This document shows, piece by piece, positions 5,181 to 6,321 of a DNA stretch of 6,321 nucleotides (positions within the stretch are counted from its first letter, which is position 1; the number at the start of each line of letters is the position of its first letter). This DNA is from JAAZNO01 sp012798275. Its GTDB lineage: Bacteria; Chloroflexota; Anaerolineae; B4-G1; SLSP01. A program made the position numbers and the translations under genes. Location: assembly GCA_035347995.1 (NCBI GenBank), contig DAOPQD010000138.1, positions 1 through 6,321 of the forward strand. The letters run 5' to 3'. The notes under the pieces are model-generated. The model worked only from the letters and a program-made list of their open reading frames with translations, did no database searches and was not told where the DNA came from.

Positions 5181-6321
5181 CACTATTTCACCTCCTCCGG
5201 TGTCTACTAAGGTCCGACGTTCCTGCTCACGAGGATGATCGGTAAACCGATCCATCAAACTCCATACTGGTGTTTTGAGATCGCACAAAATGGCGCGTAT
5301 CTTGAGATCGAGATGCATCTGGGCCGTGGTCTCCTCCAGTATCTCGAAGAATTCCAGGAACAACCCCTCCCGCATGACGTAGATAGTCAGGCGTGGGAAC
5401 TCAGCAATCGGCTTGACGCCCCCAGGTTTCTTCTCTCGTATCTCGCGTTGCATACTCTCCACTGAAAGCACCGCTTCCAGATACTCGAACAGCCCCATTT
5501 TCGTCGGCCTCAGGCGTGGCAAGTTGGGATCAGCCCAGGCGGGGTCCTCAGGATGCCGAAGCCTGCGCGCATCCTCGATCATTCGATCGAGATGCAGTTG
5601 CGCCACCCGCGCGGATTCAGCGTGGAGGTCCTCTGGCAGGGTGAGGAATACATAAGCCAGGCGTTGAGTCTTTCCGGTTTCGTCTGTGGCTACTGTCTCT
5701 AAATTCTCGATCCCGCTTGGCTCCTGCATCAAGGTTTCGCAGGCTTGACAGAGGCCACTCGGAAGCGGCTCCGCTACAGGTATGTTGCAGCGCTGGCAGC
5801 GTGCCAGGGTGGTGGTGGGAAATACCTGACTCTGTTGCTCCAGGATGGTAAAGCGCTGCACTTCGGGTGAATGGTGAGGGCTGACAAAATCTCTGTTCAG
5901 CGTAATCTCATAATTTATGACTTCGACCGCGAGTGAGCGCAGTTTCCGGTGCTGGTCAGCCGATTTCTGGATGGCTTCTAGCACGCGCTGCGGTTCGTCG
6001 TAGACCAGCACCAGACCATCGAGGGTGTAATACTCGAAAGGATTGTCTTCGGCGCTCGCGCCAGGGACGTTAGCGCAGTCGTTCTCGAAGACCCACTCAT
6101 ACAAATCCTGGCGCAAATCGGTTGCTGCATCATGGTAGGCGGTCACATCGCGCAGCCGGTAGAATAGCTCCAGTGGATCGGGGACAGCTGTAATTACGCT
6201 GAAGTGCAGGTTGGTCAAATCAGTAAAGGGGCGTCCTGCTGCCTGCAATTGGCGGAGTTGCTTGTTCACTAACAGGAAAAGGGTGGCCGCGAAGCGTTGG
6301 TGCAGCTCGAGTGAAAGATGC
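4866..6321 (-). CDS. Cas10-like large subunit with degenerate palm, 5' part outside the window
   Basis: The frame is open to the right edge. The first in-frame start, GTG at 6269, has no ribosome site, and coding-like sequence (HQRFAAALFLLVNKQL) precedes it, so this is the C-terminal portion of a longer protein. Numbering from that GTG: a Palm1-like segment with hairpin FEYYTLDGLVLVY (78-90); a zinc ribbon C158-x2-C161-x12-C174-x2-C177; a Palm2-like segment starting RLAYVFLTLPEDL (203-215), with hairpin LTIYVMREGLFLEFFE (294-309) and then LKIRAILCDLKTPVWSLMD (322-340); and a helical C-terminal domain from about 364. The hairpin that should hold GGDD reads MREG, and the first Palm2 strand lacks the usual Asp, so cyclic oligoadenylate synthesis is unlikely. 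A missing active site also occurs in Cas10d (type I-D), Csx11 (III-C) and III-F large subunits. The family call rests on domain order and on the cas7, cas5 and cas6 genes downstream, not on a conserved catalytic motif. An HD domain cannot be assessed. Confidence 0.75.
   Translation of the reverse strand, partial: HLSLELHQRFAATLFLLVNKQLRQLQAAGRPFTDLTNLHFSVITAVPDPLELFYRLRDVTAYHDAATDLRQDLYEWVFENDCANVPGASAEDNPFEYYTLDGLVLVYDEPQRVLEAIQKSADQHRKLRSLAVEVINYEITLNRDFVSPHHSPEVQRFTILEQQSQVFPTTTLARCQRCNIPVAEPLPSGLCQACETLMQEPSGIENLETVATDETGKTQRLAYVFLTLPEDLHAESARVAQLHLDRMIEDARRLRHPEDPAWADPNLPRLRPTKMGLFEYLEAVLSVESMQREIREKKPGGVKPIAEFPRLTIYVMREGLFLEFFEILEETTAQMHLDLKIRAILCDLKTPVWSLMDRFTDHPREQERRTLVDTGGGEIVMFTDEEVKAIRCLASADKYAISKAQLQALVQMARKGSLEELCLEIDRRCKKGKIGNNFAEALKGYLRNLKLETSRTGDDTEFANREKRALFIKNVADLGDFKGQ
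5190..5199 (-). promoter_or_regulatory. Strong internal ribosome binding site within the cas10-like gene
   Basis: On the minus strand the sequence reads GGAGGAGGTGAAATAGTGATG. The run AGGAGGTGA is a nine-base perfect complement of the usual 16S rRNA 3' end, longer than the match at any gene start seen in this operon. The AGGAGG core (5191-5196) ends 7 nt before GTG (5183) and 10 nt before ATG (5180), both in frame with the large subunit. The bases also encode Gly-Gly-Gly-Glu, so the match could be a by-product of a glycine linker. Confidence 0.55.

Larger units (their letters stand above)
2155..6321 (-). other. Type III-like CRISPR-Cas effector operon (cas10-like, cas7-like, cas5-like, cas6)
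   Basis: Four genes run in the same direction with gaps of 18 and 4 nt, then an 11-nt overlap, so one transcript and translational coupling are likely. The promoter must lie beyond the right edge. No adaptation genes, CARF or other cyclic-oligoadenylate effectors, or repeats are present within the window, which fits a large subunit whose cyclase site is lost. The gene order matches type I-D, but the Cas7 and Cas5 sequences look like type III (Csm3/Csx7 and Csx10). Types III-C, III-D and III-F or an intermediate variant remain possible. Confidence 0.8.

Noticed and set aside
5316..5337. Second internal ribosome-like site (GGAGGAG) before an in-frame ATG at 5318 in the cas10-like gene
   Set aside because: The spacer is 12 nt, the match is shorter, and the product of 150 residues would begin in the middle of the Palm2-like fold.
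1..6321. CRISPR array or direct repeats
   Set aside because: No regularly spaced repeat was seen by eye, and all but a few dozen bases are accounted for by coding sequence.

Overview
The window is almost wholly coding and holds two convergent blocks. On the minus strand, from the right edge to position 2155, lies an effector operon of a CRISPR-Cas system in the type III lineage. In order of transcription it contains a Cas10-like large subunit (cut by the right edge), a Csm3/Csx7-like Cas7 backbone protein, a two-domain Cas5-group RAMP protein (Csx10/Csm4-like), and the crRNA-processing endonuclease Cas6. Gaps are 18 nt and 4 nt, followed by an 11-nt overlap, so the genes are very probably co-transcribed. 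On the plus strand, from the left edge to 2147, is a large protein with an XPB/Ssl2 N-terminal-like (helicase-associated) region followed by a C-terminal WYL domain. Its stop codon lies 7 bp from the cas6 stop codon.

How the parts would work together (inference from the families): Cas6 cuts pre-crRNA. Cas7 polymerises along the crRNA and carries an Asp (D35) aligned with the target-RNA-cleaving Asp of Csm3. The Cas5-group protein caps the 5' handle, and the Cas10-like protein is the large subunit. The Cas10-like protein keeps a Palm1-like segment, a four-Cys zinc ribbon, a Palm2-like segment and a helical C-terminal domain. The GGDD cyclase motif is not recognisable: the corresponding hairpin reads YVMREGLFLEF. 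Synthesis of cyclic oligoadenylate by this part of the protein is therefore unlikely. The HD nuclease region, if present, lies outside the window.

The most interesting point is inside the cas10-like gene. A nine-base perfect match to the anti-Shine-Dalgarno sequence sits 7 and 10 nt before in-frame GTG and ATG codons. From the ATG this would give a separate 104-residue helical protein, the size of a Cas11 small subunit. No separate small-subunit gene is seen. Small subunits made from inside the large-subunit gene are known for types I-B, I-C and I-D. The order cas10-cas7-cas5-cas6 and the degenerate palm also resemble type I-D, but both RAMP proteins look like type III proteins. The subtype is therefore not settled.

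The organism is a GC-rich bacterium. XPB-N/WYL proteins and degenerate-Cas10 systems would fit a Chloroflexota-like thermophile, but this is a weak inference. The WYL gene is visibly richer in GC than the cas10-like gene. There is no CRISPR array, cas1/cas2, tRNA, rRNA or mobile element in the window, and no gene-free stretch longer than 18 bp.
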